From: an uncultured Bacilli bacterium
Lineage (GTDB): Bacteria; Bacillota_I; Bacilli_A; RF39; UBA660
Assembly: GCA_934162285.1 (NCBI GenBank)
Contig: CAKPHY010000029.1
Location: 1 to 14,122 of the forward strand
DNA length: 14,122 nucleotides
Direction of reading: 5' to 3'
Made by a program: the position numbers and the translations under genes. This document shows positions 13,863 to 14,122 of this stretch, one piece after another (position 1 is the first letter of the stretch; each line of letters begins with the position of its first letter). The notes below the pieces were generated by a model. It had not been told where the DNA came from and made no database searches. It saw nothing but the letters and a program-made list of their open reading frames with translations.

Positions 13863-14122
13863 TTAAATAGTGTTAATTAATTCATTTTTTGGCACTAATA
13901 TTAAAATATCTTTAATAACATTTTTCTCGGTATATGGACAACTGACAATGCCATCTATATATAAATGTTCTTGTGATTTAGTAATAAAGTCTTCCAAAAA
14001 TTTATTAGAATATTCTTTGTTTTTCATCTTCATAATTGATAAAACATCATAATTCGATTCCATATTTTTTAACTCAATTTCATCAATTTCTTTATGAAAT
14101 TTAATTCCAATATTATTGTCAT
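13863..14122 (-). CDS. C-terminal part of an unknown protein (runs off the window)
   Basis: The frame is open from the window edge to TAA at 13863-13865 and gives 85 residues. ATG at 14061-14063 is the first Met, but the frame upstream of it is open and coding-like (FHKEIDEIELKNMESNYDVL), and no ribosome binding site precedes it, so the gene most likely starts outside the window. The visible part is mixed helical and strand, with no recognised motif and no membrane segment; it ends DILILVPKNELINTI. It is 21 bases upstream of tnpV in the same direction, so the two are probably co-transcribed on the same mobile element. Confidence 0.6.
   Translation of the reverse strand, partial: DNNIGIKFHKEIDEIELKNMESNYDVLSIMKMKNKEYSNKFLEDFITKSQEHLYIDGIVSCPYTEKNVIKDILILVPKNELINTI

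Noticed and set aside
1..14122. CRISPR array, rRNA or intact tRNA gene
   Set aside because: No regularly spaced direct repeats and no rRNA or complete tRNA patterns were seen on either strand.

Overview
The window is AT-rich, codon use is biased to A/T, Trp is TGG, and TGA is used as a stop. A LemA plus DUF2207 pair and a TnpV protein are also present. Together these suggest a low-GC Bacillota or Mycoplasmatota-related bacterium, probably gut-associated. This is inferred from gene families; no rRNA or other taxonomic marker is present.

Layout. 1-740: the tail of one gene, then a decayed + strand stretch with several nonsense and frame lesions. 703-930: a minus-strand promoter, structured leader, terminator and ribosome binding site that lead into only 12 codons, so its gene has been lost. 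936-4578: a + strand operon of lemA, a large DUF2207 membrane protein with a Gly/Ser tail, and a zinc-ribbon membrane protein broken by a stop codon and a frame change. 4592-4632: a hairpin shared by the converging transcripts. 4608-5554: two small minus-strand genes. One resembles the C-terminal region of a relaxase. The other is an unknown 90-residue protein behind a second copy of the leader-terminator seen at 742-896. 5557-13279: a minus-strand operon read as Xre-type regulator, type III DNA methyltransferase (Mod), type III restriction helicase-nuclease (Res), then a PD-(D/E)XK + STAND-type NTPase followed by a long helical ORF. 13433-14122: terminator, TnpV and the C-terminal end of an unknown protein.

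Main point. The operon at 5557-13279 looks like a composite defence island. Mod and Res form a type III restriction-modification pair. The gene directly downstream encodes a nuclease-NTPase fusion with the layout of STAND antiviral sensors. That gene ends at TAG immediately after an A-AAA-AAG heptamer, and the -1 frame is open for 387 more codons. The two ORFs therefore probably make, or once made, one protein of about 1203 residues. Programmed frameshifting, a one-base deletion in an A tract, and a sequencing error are the three explanations, and the sequence alone does not decide between them.

Second point. Two related minus-strand leaders (742-896 and 5379-5519) each have a good promoter, a conserved CGCTCCA block, a variable hairpin, and a GAAA-loop terminator just before a ribosome binding site. 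They look like a transcription-attenuation element of a kind I do not recognise.
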